Source: Caulobacter sp. NIBR1757
GTDB lineage: Bacteria; Pseudomonadota; Alphaproteobacteria; Caulobacterales; Caulobacteraceae
Length of the DNA stretch: 64,000 nucleotides
NCBI RefSeq assembly: GCF_027912495.1
Contig: NZ_CP115463.1
Span: forward strand, 2,317,501-2,381,500
Direction of reading: 5' to 3'
A program made the position numbers and the translations under genes. Below the pieces are notes generated by a model. That model was not told the DNA's origin, searched no databases, and was given only the letters and a program-made list of their open reading frames with translations. Each line of letters opens with the position of its first letter. The stretch's first letter is position 1. Of the stretch, positions 63,820-64,000 are shown in pieces.

Positions 63820-64000
63820 GCGATGCGGAACTTCGGGGCCGGCAGGCTGAGCCGGGCGTCGCCGACGGCATCCCCCCGGAAGAACCGGACCAGCAGGTCC
63901 CGCACCTGCGGGTGGGCCTCGAAGACATTGTGGCCGGCGTTGTCGACGATCACCCGCGCCTTGCGCCGGAACTGCGCGGCGACCTCGGCCTGCTCCTCCA
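63816..64000 (-). CDS. Alpha/beta hydrolase, C-terminal end (partial)
   Basis: An open frame on the minus strand enters from the right edge and stops at TAG (63818-63816), sharing bases with the stop of the converging SnoaL-like gene. The 60 visible residues contain VIVDNAGHNVFEAHP, which fits the catalytic-His segment of alpha/beta hydrolases, followed by the usual C-terminal helix (VRDLLVRFFRG). Confidence 0.7.
   Translation of the reverse strand, partial: EEQAEVAAQFRRKARVIVDNAGHNVFEAHPQVRDLLVRFFRGDAVGDARLSLPAPKFRIA

Overview
This is a 64 kb stretch of a high-GC alphaproteobacterial chromosome, most likely from the Caulobacteraceae (Caulobacter/Phenylobacterium-like). Evidence: a PopA-type REC-REC-degenerate GGDEF protein, a dusB-ntrB-ntrC-ntrY-ntrX cluster followed by a D-amino-acid aminotransferase, hfq and hflX, a fused ispDF gene, MetRS with a long zinc knuckle, and closely spaced GANTC sites upstream of an HU gene. 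Genes are packed, with many ATGA, GTGA or TGATG start-stop overlaps. I see no insertion sequence, integrase, prophage or CRISPR array; this is ordinary core chromosome with short accessory insertions.

Layout. 0-3.7 kb: DUF883-like membrane protein, an aminoglycoside-phosphotransferase-fold kinase, and an AraC regulator with a short-chain dehydrogenase. 3.7-8.0 kb: tRNA-Ser(TGA), then rlpA, tmk, holB, tatD and a PhnP-like metallo-hydrolase (septal peptidoglycan, dTMP synthesis, DNA polymerase III). 8.0-16.2 kb: a dif-like AT-rich site, TetR regulator with fabA, amidase, HU, an exported protein, a GPH-family transporter, mazG, a parS-like site, and a GMC oxidoreductase with a small exported partner. 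16.2-22.1 kb: a BlaI/M56 regulatory pair in which the peptidase carries ankyrin repeats, two related exported proteins flanking a B12-binding radical SAM protein, a GNAT and a lipoprotein esterase. 22.1-31.9 kb: hflX, hfq, dat, ntrX, ntrY, ntrC, ntrB, dusB, all on the minus strand: nitrogen signalling and RNA functions in one array.

32-46 kb: AraC regulator, exported alpha/beta hydrolase, ispDF, an MFS/spermidine-synthase-like fusion, the CinA C-terminal amidase, a VOC protein, an isolated small transcription unit, eno, an exported protein, an enoyl-CoA hydratase, a hairpin-rich repeat cluster, rpmF, GNAT, a YkgJ-type cysteine-cluster protein, pyrG and secG. 46-54 kb: a 183-bp inverted-repeat element, popA with a DsbA-like protein and a CcdC-like membrane protein, tpiA, then ppiD and trpE. 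54-64 kb: metG, a complete potFGHI polyamine importer, a PHA-system protein, tRNA-Thr(TGT), a tiny ORF, a YaiI-family protein, a membrane protein, arfB, a lipoprotein cytochrome c, two SnoaL-like proteins, and the end of an alpha/beta hydrolase.

The most interesting items beyond routine annotation are: a free-standing transcription unit beside eno with a good promoter, a good Shine-Dalgarno, a 33-codon ORF and a hairpin starting at its stop codon; NtrC and NtrX both lacking the GAFTGA loop; a dif-like site and a parS-like site; a perfect 22-bp palindrome in a convergent gap; the M56-ankyrin fusion; and two composite inverted-repeat elements. All calls come from reading the sequence by eye; no database search was run.
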